Shown: positions 1-8,039, numbered from the stretch's first letter. The stretch: DNA of 64,000 nt from Streptomyces sp. NBC_01591 (GCF_035918155.1 NZ_CP109327.1:5270001-5334000), one strand, 5' to 3'. Translations and numbers: made by a program. Notes: a model not told the origin generated them from the sequence alone.

Positions 1-182
1 CCATGGCGGAGGGCCAGTTCACCTGGCAGGACGCATCGGGGCGCGAGGTGTACGCCCGCAACCTCGTGATGGTCGTGGACGGCCGCTACCACGTCATCCA
101 GGTCATCGGCCCGGAGAACCGGCGCGACAAGGTATCGGACATCTACGAACAAGCCATCGCCTCCTACCGGGTGACGTCCTGA
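1..182 (+). CDS. C-terminal end of a protein, probably a receptor Ser/Thr kinase (partial)
   Basis: The reading frame enters from the left edge, is read with codons beginning at base 3, and stops with TGA at 180-182, so only about 59 C-terminal residues are visible. The fragment is a compact alpha/beta tail (FTWQDASGREVYARN, then VMVVDGRYHVIQVIG and a closing helix DIYEQAIASYRV). It looks like the extracellular tail of the kinase encoded immediately downstream, which also ends with a Trp-rich strand and a DTTRAQFDTML-type helix. That similarity and the tandem placement suggest a second membrane-anchored kinase, but no kinase domain is in view. The in-frame ATG at base 3 is probably internal. 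Confidence 0.6.
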   Translation, partial: MAEGQFTWQDASGREVYARNLVMVVDGRYHVIQVIGPENRRDKVSDIYEQAIASYRVTS

Positions 183-312
183 ACTCTCTCCGTACAACAC
201 CCGGCCGGTGACGGAGCGACAAGCATCACAGTGCGGTTTCGTGGGTGGTGCGAGGTTCCGTGGCCGTGCCTCCCCTCCGTAATCTGGCACCTGAGGAACG
301 GGGCGGGGATAC

Positions 313-1974
313 GTGGATCGATCACAGGGAACGGACGCGGGACTGGTGCTGGCCGGCAGGTACCGGCTGGGTGAAGTCCTCGGGCGCGGCGGCATGGGCA
401 AGGTCTGGCGCGCCCACGACGAGGTGCTGCACCGCACGGTCGCGGTCAAGGAGTTGACCGCAGGCCTGTACGTCGCCGAGGCCGACCGGATCGTGCTGCA
501 CGCCCGCACGCAGAAGGAGGCCCGCGCGGCAGCCCGGATCACGCACCCGGGCGTCGTCACCGTGCACGACGTGATCGAGTACGACAACCGGCCCTGGATC
601 GTCATGCAGTACGTCGACGGCCCGTCCCTCGCCGACGCGGCCAAGGAGTCCGGCGAGGTCGAGCCGCGCGAGGCCGCCAGGATCGGCCTCCATGTGCTGA
701 GCGCCCTGCGTGCCGCGCACGGGGCGGGGGTCCTGCACCGCGACGTGAAGCCCGGCAACGTGCTCCTCGCCAAGGACGGCCAGGTGCTGCTCACCGACTT
801 CGGGATCGCCGCCATCGAGGGCGACTCGACCATCACCAGGACCGGTGAACTGGTCGGTTCCATCGACTATCTGGCGCCCGAACGGGTACGTGGCGGCGAC
901 CCGGGACCGGCCTCCGACCTGTGGTCGCTCGGCGCCACGCTCTACACCGCGGTCGAGGGACGCTCGCCGTTCCGCCGTACGTCCCCGATCTCCACCATGC
1001 AGGCCGTCGTCGCCGAGGAACCCCCGCCGCCCGGCCGGGCGGGCCCGCTGGCCCCCGTGATCACCGCGCTGCTCCGCAAGGAGCCGGACGAGCGTCCGTC
1101 GGCCGCGGAGACGGAACGGATGCTGCTGGACGCCATGGAGGGCCGCAAGCCCGTGGCCGCGCAGGCGTTCGTGCCGACGCAGAGCGTCCCCGACGAGGTC
1201 CTGCGCTCGCTGGGCCAGGACGGCCCGTCCGGGTCGTCCGGCCCCGGCACCACCCAACTGCCCTACCCGGCCACCGCCGCACCGGCCCCGACGACCCGGC
1301 GCAGCCGCGGCCGCTGGCGCACCGTGGTCCTGGTCATCGCGGCCGCGGCGCTGGTCGGCGGTGGCGCGGGAATCGCCGCGATGAAGTTCGGGGACCGGAC
1401 GCACGACACCACCGGGTCCGACAGAACGGGCGCGCACGCGCCCGCCGACCCCGGCAAGCCCGGCGCCAGGACCTCGCCGTCGGTGAAGCCCGACGCGACG
1501 GTGAAGGACGTGCCCCAGGGCTGGAAGCGGGTGGACGACCCCGAGGGCTTCAGCCTGACCGTGCCCGAGGGCTGGGAGCGCCGGGCGGACGGCAACCAGA
1601 TCGACTACACCCCGGACAACGGCGTGCACTACATCCGGATCAGCGTCGACCCGGCGCCCGACTTCGAGAACCCGTACATGCACATGGTGACAAGCCTGGA
1701 GCCCCAGCTTGCCAAACGGCTGCCCGGCTACGAGCGCAAGACCCTGCACTCAAACACGTACCGGGACCGGCCGGGCGCGCTCTGGGAGTTCACCTGGACC
1801 GAGACCAAGGACCATCCGGGCCCGCGCCACGCGATCGACCAGATGTACTTCGGCGAGGAGGGCGGTCCGGAGTACGCGCTGTACATGACGGGCCCCGCGG
1901 ACGACTGGGACACGACCCGGGCGCAGTTCGACACGATGCTGCGCGGATGGCGTGCACCGGACAGCTCCGGCTGA
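313..1974 (+). CDS. Membrane-anchored Ser/Thr protein kinase (PknB/Hanks type)
   Basis: This is a 553-residue Hanks-type kinase. The N-terminal catalytic domain has the glycine loop GRGGMG (about 24-29), the ATP lysine in VAVKEL (K46), the catalytic loop HRDVKPGN (H142-R143-D144), the metal-binding DFG (D162) and an activation segment ending SIDYLAPERV. A proline-rich juxtamembrane stretch follows, then one transmembrane helix at about 337-357, so the last roughly 190 residues lie outside the cell. The outer part is a globular alpha/beta domain rather than PASTA repeats, so its ligand is unknown. The start is GTG; the upstream GGGGCGGGGA can serve as ribosome-binding site. Its tail resembles the partial gene just upstream, suggesting tandem kinase genes. 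Confidence 0.93.
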   Translation: MDRSQGTDAGLVLAGRYRLGEVLGRGGMGKVWRAHDEVLHRTVAVKELTAGLYVAEADRIVLHARTQKEARAAARITHPGVVTVHDVIEYDNRPWIVMQYVDGPSLADAAKESGEVEPREAARIGLHVLSALRAAHGAGVLHRDVKPGNVLLAKDGQVLLTDFGIAAIEGDSTITRTGELVGSIDYLAPERVRGGDPGPASDLWSLGATLYTAVEGRSPFRRTSPISTMQAVVAEEPPPPGRAGPLAPVITALLRKEPDERPSAAETERMLLDAMEGRKPVAAQAFVPTQSVPDEVLRSLGQDGPSGSSGPGTTQLPYPATAAPAPTTRRSRGRWRTVVLVIAAAALVGGGAGIAAMKFGDRTHDTTGSDRTGAHAPADPGKPGARTSPSVKPDATVKDVPQGWKRVDDPEGFSLTVPEGWERRADGNQIDYTPDNGVHYIRISVDPAPDFENPYMHMVTSLEPQLAKRLPGYERKTLHSNTYRDRPGALWEFTWTETKDHPGPRHAIDQMYFGEEGGPEYALYMTGPADDWDTTRAQFDTMLRGWRAPDSSG

Positions 1975-2022
1975 GGCCCATCGGCCTCACCGGCCGCTGC
2001 CGGACCCCGCCGCGATGGAAGG

Positions 2023-2043
2023 GCTCCTGATCAGGGGCTTTGT
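2023..2043 (+). terminator. Short intrinsic terminator after the kinase gene
   Basis: A six-pair stem, GCTCCT at 2023-2028 with AGGGGC at 2033-2038, has the loop GATC and is followed directly by TTTGTT. It is a small hairpin with a U-rich tail 50 bases after the kinase stop and before the dehydrogenase promoter. Confidence 0.45.
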
Positions 2044-2087
2044 TGCCAGTGATCGCTGGCTTGTTTGTGGGGACTGTGAAAACCCGT

Positions 2088-2099
2088 TACCCACGGGTA
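2088..2099. promoter_or_regulatory. Palindromic operator candidate TACCC-AC-GGGTA
   Basis: A perfect five-base inverted repeat with a two-base centre lies 35 bases before the start of the succinic semialdehyde dehydrogenase gene. It sits inside a longer interrupted repeat, ACCCGT (2082-2087) with ACGGGT (2093-2098). Position and symmetry fit a dimeric repressor of the TetR or GntR kind; no such regulator gene is adjacent. The repressor identity is not inferable. Confidence 0.3.
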
Positions 2100-2133
2100 T
2101 CCAAAGTGTGCGGCTGGACGTACTCTCGCCCTC

Positions 2134-3762
2134 ATGACGGACTCGCAGGCCTCCACGTCCACCTCCGCGGCCCCCCTCGGCACCAACCCGGTGGCCGCCG
2201 CCCCCGCAGGCGTACGCACCGCCGCCGATGTGGTGACTCCCGAGGTGATCGCCCAGCTGACCCGCGGCGTGGCCGGTTCGGGCCGTACGGCCAACCACAC
2301 CCCCTTCACCGGGGAGAAGCTGGCCGACCTGCCGGAGTCCACCCCCGAGGACGTGGCGGGCGCCTTCGAGCGGGCCCGTGCCGCCCAGCCCGCCTGGGCC
2401 GCCACGCCCGTCCGCGCCAGGGCCGCCGTACTGCTTCGCTTCCACGACCTCGTCCTCAGCCGCCAGGCCGAGGTGCTCGACCTCATCCAGCTGGAGACCG
2501 GCAAGGCCCGGCTGCACGCCCACGAGGAGGTGCAGGCCGTCGCCGTCGCGGCCCGCCACTACGGGCGCAGGGCCGGCGCGTACCTGAAGCCGAAGCGGCA
2601 CACCGGAGTCGTACCGACCCTCACCAAGGTCACCGAGCTGCGCCAGCCGCGCGGCGTCATCGGGCAGATCGCTCCGTGGAACTACCCGTTCGAGCTGTCC
2701 GTCGGCGACGCGCTGCCCGCGTTCGTCTCCGGCAACGCCGTCGTGATGAAGCCCGACACGGAGACCGCGCTGACCGCGCTGTGGGCCCGTGACCTGCTGA
2801 TCGAGGCCGGACTGCCCGCAGAGGTGTTCCAGGTCGTCCTCGGCGAGGGACCCGTCGTCGGCCCCGAGGTCGTCAAGCACGCCGACTACGTCTCGTTCAC
2901 CGGCTCCACCCGCACCGGCCGCGAGGTCGCGCAGGGTGCGGCGGCCCGGCTCGTCGGTGTCTCGCTGGAGCTCGGCGGCAAGAACGCCATGCTGGTCCTG
3001 AAGGACGCCGACGTGGAGAAGGCCGCCGCGGGCGCCGTCCGCGCCTGCTTCTCCTCCGCCGGCCAGCTCTGCATCTCCATCGAGCGGCTGTACGTCCACG
3101 AGTCGGTCGCCGACGACTTCGTGGCCCGCTTCGCCGCCCGTACGAAGGCCATGCGGCTCGGCAACTCCCTCGCCTACGGTGCCGACATGGGCTCCCTGGT
3201 CGGCGAGCGCCAGCTGGAGACCGTCACCCGGCATGTCGCGGAGGCCGTCGAGAAGGGTGCCAAGCTCGTCGCGGGCGGGGTCGCCCGGCCCGACATCGGC
3301 CCGCTGTTCTACGAGCCGACCATCCTCGACGGCGTCGAGGCGCCGATGGCCGTGTGCAGCGAGGAGACCTTCGGCCCGGTCGTCTCCATCTACCGCTTCA
3401 CCGACGAGGACGAGGTCGTCGCCCTCGCCAACGCCACCCCGTACGGCCTGAACTCCAGCGTCTGGACCAAGGACTCCAGGCGCGGCCACCAGGTCGCCGC
3501 CCGGCTGCGGACCGGCACGGTCAACATCAACGAGGGGTACGCCCCCGCGTACGGCAGCGTGCAGTCCCCGATGGGCGGCATGAAGGACTCCGGCCTCGGC
3601 CGCCGGCACGGCTCCGAGGGCATCCTCAAGTACACCGAGGCACAGACCGTCGCCCAGCAGCGGCTGATCCCGCTCGCCCCGTCCTTCGGCATGGACGACG
3701 AGAAGTACGCGGCGTTCATGAGCGTCAGCCTCAAGGCGATGAAGGCGTTCCGCCTGCGCTGA
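2134..3762 (+). CDS. Succinic semialdehyde dehydrogenase (NAD(P)+)
   Basis: This 542-residue aldehyde dehydrogenase oxidises an aldehyde to its acid; the closest family is actinobacterial succinate-semialdehyde dehydrogenase, linking GABA and putrescine breakdown to the citrate cycle. Family landmarks are the cofactor-site PWNYPFE, the general base in LELGGKN (E279) and the nucleophile in SSAGQLCIS (C313), followed by the closing ETFGPVV motif. The first 40 residues are an Ala/Pro/Thr-rich extension common in the streptomycete branch. It starts at ATG and is followed after 49 bases by a GMC oxidoreductase in the same direction, so the two are probably cotranscribed. The exact substrate is an inference from family resemblance. 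Confidence 0.88.
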   Translation: MTDSQASTSTSAAPLGTNPVAAAPAGVRTAADVVTPEVIAQLTRGVAGSGRTANHTPFTGEKLADLPESTPEDVAGAFERARAAQPAWAATPVRARAAVLLRFHDLVLSRQAEVLDLIQLETGKARLHAHEEVQAVAVAARHYGRRAGAYLKPKRHTGVVPTLTKVTELRQPRGVIGQIAPWNYPFELSVGDALPAFVSGNAVVMKPDTETALTALWARDLLIEAGLPAEVFQVVLGEGPVVGPEVVKHADYVSFTGSTRTGREVAQGAAARLVGVSLELGGKNAMLVLKDADVEKAAAGAVRACFSSAGQLCISIERLYVHESVADDFVARFAARTKAMRLGNSLAYGADMGSLVGERQLETVTRHVAEAVEKGAKLVAGGVARPDIGPLFYEPTILDGVEAPMAVCSEETFGPVVSIYRFTDEDEVVALANATPYGLNSSVWTKDSRRGHQVAARLRTGTVNINEGYAPAYGSVQSPMGGMKDSGLGRRHGSEGILKYTEAQTVAQQRLIPLAPSFGMDDEKYAAFMSVSLKAMKAFRLR

Positions 3763-3811
3763 CACCGGTGGTACCGCAGTACTTTCCGCCCGTTTCGCAC
3801 CGAGGAGAGCC

Positions 3812-5641
3812 ATGTCCCAGGACAGCCCTGCCCAGAATCGGCCCGCCGGCCCGGAAACGGCCGACGACGACGCCGCTTACGACTACGACGTGCTCGTCGT
3901 CGGCTCGGGCTTCGGCGGTGCGGTGTCGGCGCTGCGGCTGACCGAGAAGGGGTACCGCGTCGGGGTGCTGGAGGCGGGCCGCCGCTTCGGCCCCGGCACC
4001 CTCCCCAAGAATTCCTGGGACCTCAAGAACTACCTGTGGGCCCCCGCCCTCGGGCTCTACGGCATCCAGCGCGTGCACCTGCTCGGCAACGTGATGGTGC
4101 TGGCCGGTGCGGGCGTCGGCGGCGGCTCGCTCAACTACGCCAACACGCTGTACGTGCCCCCGGCGTCGTTCTTCGAGGACCGGCAGTGGGCGTCCATCAC
4201 CGACTGGCAGGACGAGCTGAAGCCGTACTACGACCAGGCCAAGCGGATGCTCGGGGTCCGGCTCAACCCGACGATGACCCCCTCCGACGTCCATCTGAAG
4301 GCGGCCGCACAGGCCATGGGGGTCGGTGACACCTTCCACCTCGCCCCCGTCGGCGTTTTCTTCGGCGACGGCAAGGACGCCGACGGTACGGCGAAGGCGA
4401 AGCCCGGTGGCACGGTCGCCGACCCGTACTTCGGCGGCGCGGGCCCCGCACGCAAGGCGTGCACCGAGTGCGGCGAATGCATGACGGGCTGCCGCCACGG
4501 CGCGAAGAACACCCTCAACGAGAACTACCTCCACCTCGCCGAGAAGGCCGGAGCCGTCATCCACCCGATGACCTCCGTCGTCGCGATCGCCGACGACCCG
4601 GAGGGCGGCTACCGCGTCACCACCGTGCCCACCGACCGCCGGAGGAAGGCGAAGCCCACCCGGCTGCGCGCCCGCAAGGTGGTCGTCGCGGCCGGCACGT
4701 ACGGAACGCAGACCCTGCTGCACACCATGAAGGACAAGGGGCTGCTGCCCCGGCTCTCGGCCCGGCTCGGCGAGCTGACCCGTACCAACTCCGAGGCGCT
4801 CGTCGGCTCGCAGACCAGCGACCGGCGCTACCGCAAGAAGCACGGCACCCCGAAGGCCGACTTCACCCAGGGCGTCGCGATCACCTCCTCGATCCACCCC
4901 GACGAGAACACCCACATCGAGCCGGTCCGCTACGGCAAGGGCTCCAACGCCATGGGCTCGATGTCCATCCTCCAGGTGCCCTACGGCGGCCGACGGGTGC
5001 TGGGCTGGCTCGCCAACATGGCCAAGCACCCGACGCTCGCCGCGCGGTCGCTCTCCAACCGCCGCTGGTCGGAACGGACCATCATCGGGCTCGTCATGCA
5101 GTCGCTCGACAACTCCCTGACCACGTACCGCAAGCCGGGCGGCATAGGAAAGGGCCTGCTCACCGCCCGACAGGGGCACGGCGCGCCCAACCCGACCCAG
5201 ATCGAGGAGGCGACCCGCAGCGCCACGCTGCTCGCCGAGGAGATCAACGGCTTCGCGGGATCGAACGTGGGGGAGCTGATGGGCACCCCGCTCACCGCGC
5301 ACTTCCTCGGCGGCTGCCCCATCGGCGCCACCGCCGACGACGGGGTGATCGACCCGTACCACCGGCTCTACGGGCACTCCGGCATCTCGGTGGTCGACGG
5401 CTCGGCGGTCTCCGCGAACCTCGGCGTCAACCCGTCGCTCACCATCACCGCACAGGCCGAGCGCGCGATGTCGTTCTGGCCCAACAAGGGCGAGGCGGAC
5501 CCGCGTCCGGCGCAGGGCGAGGAGTACGAACGGCTGACCGCGGTCGAGCCGCGGTCACCGGCCGTGCCGAAGGATGCCTTCGGCGCACTGAAGCTGCCGT
5601 TCCTCGGGCTGCCGACCGTACCGCCGAAGAAGAAGCCGTAG
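3812..5641 (+). CDS. GMC-family FAD oxidoreductase (cholesterol-oxidase-like) with four-cysteine motif
   Basis: This is a 609-residue flavoprotein. The FAD Rossmann motif VVGSGFGGAVSALR is at about residues 30-43, the GMC signature GGGSLNYAN near 107, and the C-terminal active-site region HFLGGCPIG...GVNPSLTITA near 500-550. It belongs to the branch containing mycobacterial ChoD rather than secreted cholesterol oxidases, and no signal peptide is visible. Residues 217-227 read CTECGECMTGC, a Cx2Cx2Cx3C spacing like that of iron-sulfur ligands, conserved in this branch from memory. The gene follows the aldehyde dehydrogenase, so an alcohol-to-aldehyde-to-acid route is conceivable, but no substrate can be named. 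The ribosome-binding site is GAGGAGAG before ATG. Confidence 0.85.
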   Translation: MSQDSPAQNRPAGPETADDDAAYDYDVLVVGSGFGGAVSALRLTEKGYRVGVLEAGRRFGPGTLPKNSWDLKNYLWAPALGLYGIQRVHLLGNVMVLAGAGVGGGSLNYANTLYVPPASFFEDRQWASITDWQDELKPYYDQAKRMLGVRLNPTMTPSDVHLKAAAQAMGVGDTFHLAPVGVFFGDGKDADGTAKAKPGGTVADPYFGGAGPARKACTECGECMTGCRHGAKNTLNENYLHLAEKAGAVIHPMTSVVAIADDPEGGYRVTTVPTDRRRKAKPTRLRARKVVVAAGTYGTQTLLHTMKDKGLLPRLSARLGELTRTNSEALVGSQTSDRRYRKKHGTPKADFTQGVAITSSIHPDENTHIEPVRYGKGSNAMGSMSILQVPYGGRRVLGWLANMAKHPTLAARSLSNRRWSERTIIGLVMQSLDNSLTTYRKPGGIGKGLLTARQGHGAPNPTQIEEATRSATLLAEEINGFAGSNVGELMGTPLTAHFLGGCPIGATADDGVIDPYHRLYGHSGISVVDGSAVSANLGVNPSLTITAQAERAMSFWPNKGEADPRPAQGEEYERLTAVEPRSPAVPKDAFGALKLPFLGLPTVPPKKKP

Positions 5642-5667
5642 CAGGGACAGCAGAAGACCGGGACTGC

Positions 5668-5705
5668 AGAACAGGGCAGCAGAACAGGGCAGCAGAACGG
5701 GACAG
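5668..5705. repeat. 13-bp tandem repeat in the 3' region of the GMC gene
   Basis: The unit AGAACAGGGCAGC occurs at 5668-5680 and 5681-5693 and begins a third time at 5694, within a purine-rich 80-base stretch between the stop codon and the terminator. It looks like a slippage-generated spacer. Confidence 0.6.
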
Positions 5706-5723
5706 AAGAAAGGGACTGCAGAA

Positions 5724-5755
5724 AGGGGCTGCACCCCCCTCCGAGTGCAGCCCCT
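5724..5755. terminator. Bidirectional terminator between convergent genes
   Basis: AGGGGCTGCAC (5724-5734) pairs perfectly with GTGCAGCCCCT (5745-5755), an 11-bp stem with a 10-base loop, placed between the converging GMC oxidoreductase and LAETG protein genes. There is no U run, as is common for streptomycete terminators. Confidence 0.75.
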
Positions 5756-5779
5756 CCATGCTCACGGTGTCCGGACGCG

Positions 5780-6817
5780 TCACACGCCGGCGTCACCGTT
5801 CCTGCGGCGCCGCACGATGAACATCGCGCCCGCGCCGAGCACTACGGCCGCGCCGCCCGCGGTGGCGAACACCGGCAGCGCGGAGGACGAACCGGTCTCC
5901 GCGAGACTGCCGGACACCTTGCCCGTCGGGTTGTCGGCCGGCTTCGTGGTCGGGACCGGGGCACTGCCGCCGGTCTGCGGCGTCGAACCGCTCCCGCCGG
6001 ACTTCACGATCTTGAACTTGTACGCGACGTCGCTGACACCCATGCAGTCCTTGTCGCCCACGTACAGACCGGCACCGAGCGTGAAGCCGGCGCCGACGGG
6101 GGCGGTCGGCTTCACATTGATGCGCAGCGGGATGTCGACCTCGTAGCCCGCGGGGATCTCGTCGGACTGGCCGACGTAACCGACCGCGTGCCCGTCCTCG
6201 CTGAGCTCCACCCACTTGTCGGTGTCCGGGTCGAGGGCCTGGAGGCTGACCTGCTTCGAACGGAAGAGGTCGTTGCCCGCCTTGTCGGAGGAGGCGCCCG
6301 CGAAGTAGTCGATCTCCTTCACGGTGGACTTCGAGGAGTTGTAGACGTTCATCTTGAACTTGTGCCAGCCGCTGCCCCGGGCTATTCGGCCGGGCAGGCC
6401 GTTGATGGAGATGTCCAGGTCGGACTTGGCGCACTCCGTCGGCTCCTCCGGGTCCTCGGACTCCGACGGGGAGGCGGACGCGGTCGCCGAGGCGCTCGCC
6501 GAACCGGTCGGGGTCGCGCCGGCGACCTCGCCCGGGGCCGGAGCGGTGGACTCGGACTCCTCGCCCGGACCGGGCTCGCCGGACTCCTCGGCGGGTTCCT
6601 CGCCCGACTCCTCCGCAGGCGTGGAAGCGGACTCGGAGGCGGACGGGGCCGGCTCGGTCTCCGGGGACCCGGAGTCGCTCGGCGACGGCGAGACGGTGGT
6701 CTCGGTGGCAGCGGTCCCGTCCGTCGTCACGGCGAACGCGGCGGGAGCGGCCAGGACCGCGGCAGGGGTGAGGACTGCCGTGGCGGCGGCAAGCGCCAGG
6801 GCGCGACGAAGCTTCAT
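5780..6817 (-). CDS. LAETG-anchored sortase-dependent surface protein
   Basis: The start is the ATG at 6817 (MKLRRALALAAATAV...) with GAGG ahead of it; in-frame codons further upstream lack a ribosome-binding site. The 345-residue product has an N-terminal signal peptide with cleavage likely after AAPAAFA, then about 90 residues rich in Glu, Pro, Ser and Thr that should be an extended wall-spanning stalk. A beta-rich domain of about 150 residues follows, then LAETG at 305-309, a hydrophobic helix and an RRRR tail. This is the sorting signal used by class E sortases in Streptomyces, so the protein is expected to be covalently linked to peptidoglycan. Its function beyond display is unknown. Confidence 0.88.
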   Translation of the reverse strand: MKLRRALALAAATAVLTPAAVLAAPAAFAVTTDGTAATETTVSPSPSDSGSPETEPAPSASESASTPAEESGEEPAEESGEPGPGEESESTAPAPGEVAGATPTGSASASATASASPSESEDPEEPTECAKSDLDISINGLPGRIARGSGWHKFKMNVYNSSKSTVKEIDYFAGASSDKAGNDLFRSKQVSLQALDPDTDKWVELSEDGHAVGYVGQSDEIPAGYEVDIPLRINVKPTAPVGAGFTLGAGLYVGDKDCMGVSDVAYKFKIVKSGGSGSTPQTGGSAPVPTTKPADNPTGKVSGSLAETGSSSALPVFATAGGAAVVLGAGAMFIVRRRRNGDAGV

Positions 6818-7414
6818 GGTGACCTCAGGAGTCCGGCGTAGCGCGATGAGCGATACGGGTTTCGGGACGGGCCCGCAGTGCGGCAGCACGAGCGGGGCCG
6901 GTGGTTCCGCATGGTTGACCCGTGGTCCGTCGCAATGGTTGTCCGGATGCTCACAGAACCTTTATGTGACGCCGCTCACGCCCGCTTCCGTGAAAAAGAA
7001 CCCCGCTGCCCCTGGGGAAGGGCCCCGCTGCCATGGGAAAGGGCCCCGCGGGCCGGAAATCGGCCGGGGGCCCTCGTACGCCGGCGCCGGGACGCGGCCC
7101 GTGTCGCGCAGAGAGTTTCGACTGGATCCCAACCGGATACGGCCGGCTCCGGGCGTCCCCGAAGTCGGCCGTATCCTGGGGTGACCGGGCTGCTGTCCCC
7201 TGCCGACCGGTCACGCACGCTGGGGCGCGGTCCCACGGCGCACCTGCAGTACGCCACACGCTCCAGCGGAGCCACGCGTGGTTTGTTTCCAAAGCCGCCC
7301 CTGGCTGGCACGGACACCGGGACCAACGAAGCCGCGCCGGACCCGGTCACGCTCCGTACGGGTGAGAGTCGGCCCGAACTGGGATACGCCGGAGTACCCC
7401 CGGCCCGCGGGGTG
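6818..7414. other. Gene-free region with direct and inverted repeats
   Basis: About 600 bases separate the LAETG gene start from the chorismate mutase stop, and no ORF here looks real. It holds an imperfect 21-22 bp tandem repeat (7001-7022 and 7023-7043, sharing CCCCGCTGCC and GGAAGGG-like parts) and a perfect inverted repeat GGATACGGCCG (7135-7145) with CGGCCGTATCC (7166-7176). An AT-richer part around 6955-7000 could be the promoter region of the LAETG gene. Confidence 0.5.
7135..7176. repeat. 11-bp perfect inverted repeat
   Basis: GGATACGGCCG at 7135-7145 and CGGCCGTATCC at 7166-7176 are separated by 20 bases. It could be a hairpin terminating transcription from the chorismate mutase gene, whose stop codon is 240 bases away on the minus strand, or an operator. 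Nothing decides between these. Confidence 0.45.
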
Positions 7415-7732
7415 TCACGCCCGGCCGCGGCACAGCTCCAGCAGCGTCATGGCGAGGGAGGTGCCGGGCCTGCCGAGCGCGTCCCGGTACGAGCCGAGGA
7501 TCTCCATCTCGCGGGAGAGGTTGATCCGGCGGCCGCCGGAGGTGATCCGGGCCTCCTGGATGGCCGCCGAGACGGCCATCCGTTCCTGGACGAGTCCGAT
7601 GATCCGGTCGTCGAGGGTGTCGATGCGGGCCCGCGCGTCGTCGATCAGCGCGGCGGCCTCCTCGGTGTGCGCGCCGGTCTTCTCGGCGCTGGTCTTCGCC
7701 GGGGCGGTCTTCGCGGGGGCGGTGCTGGTCAT
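7415..7732 (-). CDS. Chorismate mutase (AroQ class)
   Basis: This 105-residue protein converts chorismate to prephenate, the branch point to Phe and Tyr. After a 24-residue Ala/Lys/Thr linker comes the AroQ helical core: IDDARARIDTLDDRIIGLVQERMAVSAAIQEAR carries the first-helix arginine and the second-helix arginines, and SREMEILGSYRDALG forms the second active-site helix. Length and motifs match stand-alone monofunctional AroQ enzymes. The ATG at 7732 has GAGGAG ten bases ahead; the longer in-frame ORF upstream is spurious because it runs through a terminator hairpin and a leader ORF. The gene diverges from guaA, and the 5' region looks like an attenuator (see leader and terminator entries). 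Confidence 0.9.
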   Translation of the reverse strand: MTSTAPAKTAPAKTSAEKTGAHTEEAAALIDDARARIDTLDDRIIGLVQERMAVSAAIQEARITSGGRRINLSREMEILGSYRDALGRPGTSLAMTLLELCRGRA

Positions 7733-7785
7733 GGTGGTGACTCCTCGTGGGTGCGGTCCCCGAGGCCGGCCGGTCCGTAACGCCA

Positions 7786-7817
7786 AGGCGCCCCGGGCCT
7801 TTCGGCCCGGGGCGCCT
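7786..7817 (-). terminator. Attenuator hairpin ahead of chorismate mutase
   Basis: AGGCGCCCCGGGCC (7804-7817 read on the minus strand) pairs perfectly with its complement at 7786-7799, a 14-bp stem closed by the tetraloop GAAA. It begins 16 bases after the leader ORF stop and ends 53 bases before the chorismate mutase ATG. The 5' arm plus loop contains CGGGCCG, which can instead pair with CGGCCCG inside the leader ORF, a possible antiterminator. Confidence 0.7.
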
Positions 7818-7833
7818 GGAACGTTGCTTGGGA

Positions 7834-7905
7834 TCAAGCAGCACGACCATGGCAGCCGGCGGGCCGGATGCCATAGGTAAAGACGAAGGTCGTGTGCTGA
7901 CGCAT
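7834..7905 (-). CDS. Putative Phe/Tyr leader peptide of the chorismate mutase gene
   Basis: This 23-codon ORF runs from ATG at 7905 to TGA. Codons 7-11 read TTC GTC TTT ACC TAT (Phe-Val-Phe-Thr-Tyr); TTT and TAT are uncommon in this GC-rich genome, which suits a stalling sequence. The ORF lies between a promoter-like sequence and a strong hairpin, the arrangement of amino-acid attenuators. The peptide begins MRQHTTFVFTYG and ends in GRAA. No ribosome-binding site is present, but the likely -10 sits only six bases upstream, so translation would be leaderless. If right, low charged tRNA-Phe or tRNA-Tyr would raise chorismate mutase expression. Confidence 0.65.
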   Translation of the reverse strand: MRQHTTFVFTYGIRPAGCHGRAA

Positions 7906-7911
7906 GGAACC

Positions 7912-7941
7912 AGTATGGCCCGGTCGCCGCGGGCGGACCAA
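7912..7941 (-). promoter_or_regulatory. Promoter candidate for the leader ORF / chorismate mutase
   Basis: On the minus strand TTGGTC (7936-7941) and CATACT (7912-7917) are spaced 18 bases apart, and the leader ORF ATG follows six bases after the second box. This fits a -35/-10 pair that starts transcription at or next to the ATG. Confidence 0.5.
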
Positions 7942-8033
7942 CACGGCGCCCGGATGCTGAGACACCGGGTCCGGGGAGACGGTGGCCCCTCACCCCCGTA
8001 CGGGCGGGACGACGGGGGACTCCGCAACCCCGG

Positions 8034-8039
8034 TAGAAT
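8034..8039 (+). promoter_or_regulatory. -10 box of guaA
   Basis: TAGAAT lies 39 bases before the guaA GTG. The matching -35 region is GC-rich and weak, so only the -10 is called. Confidence 0.45.

Noticed and set aside
322..1749. Long open frame antisense to the Ser/Thr kinase
   Set aside because: It is a high-GC shadow frame: Arg/Gly/His-rich, without family motifs, and opposite a gene with complete catalytic motifs.
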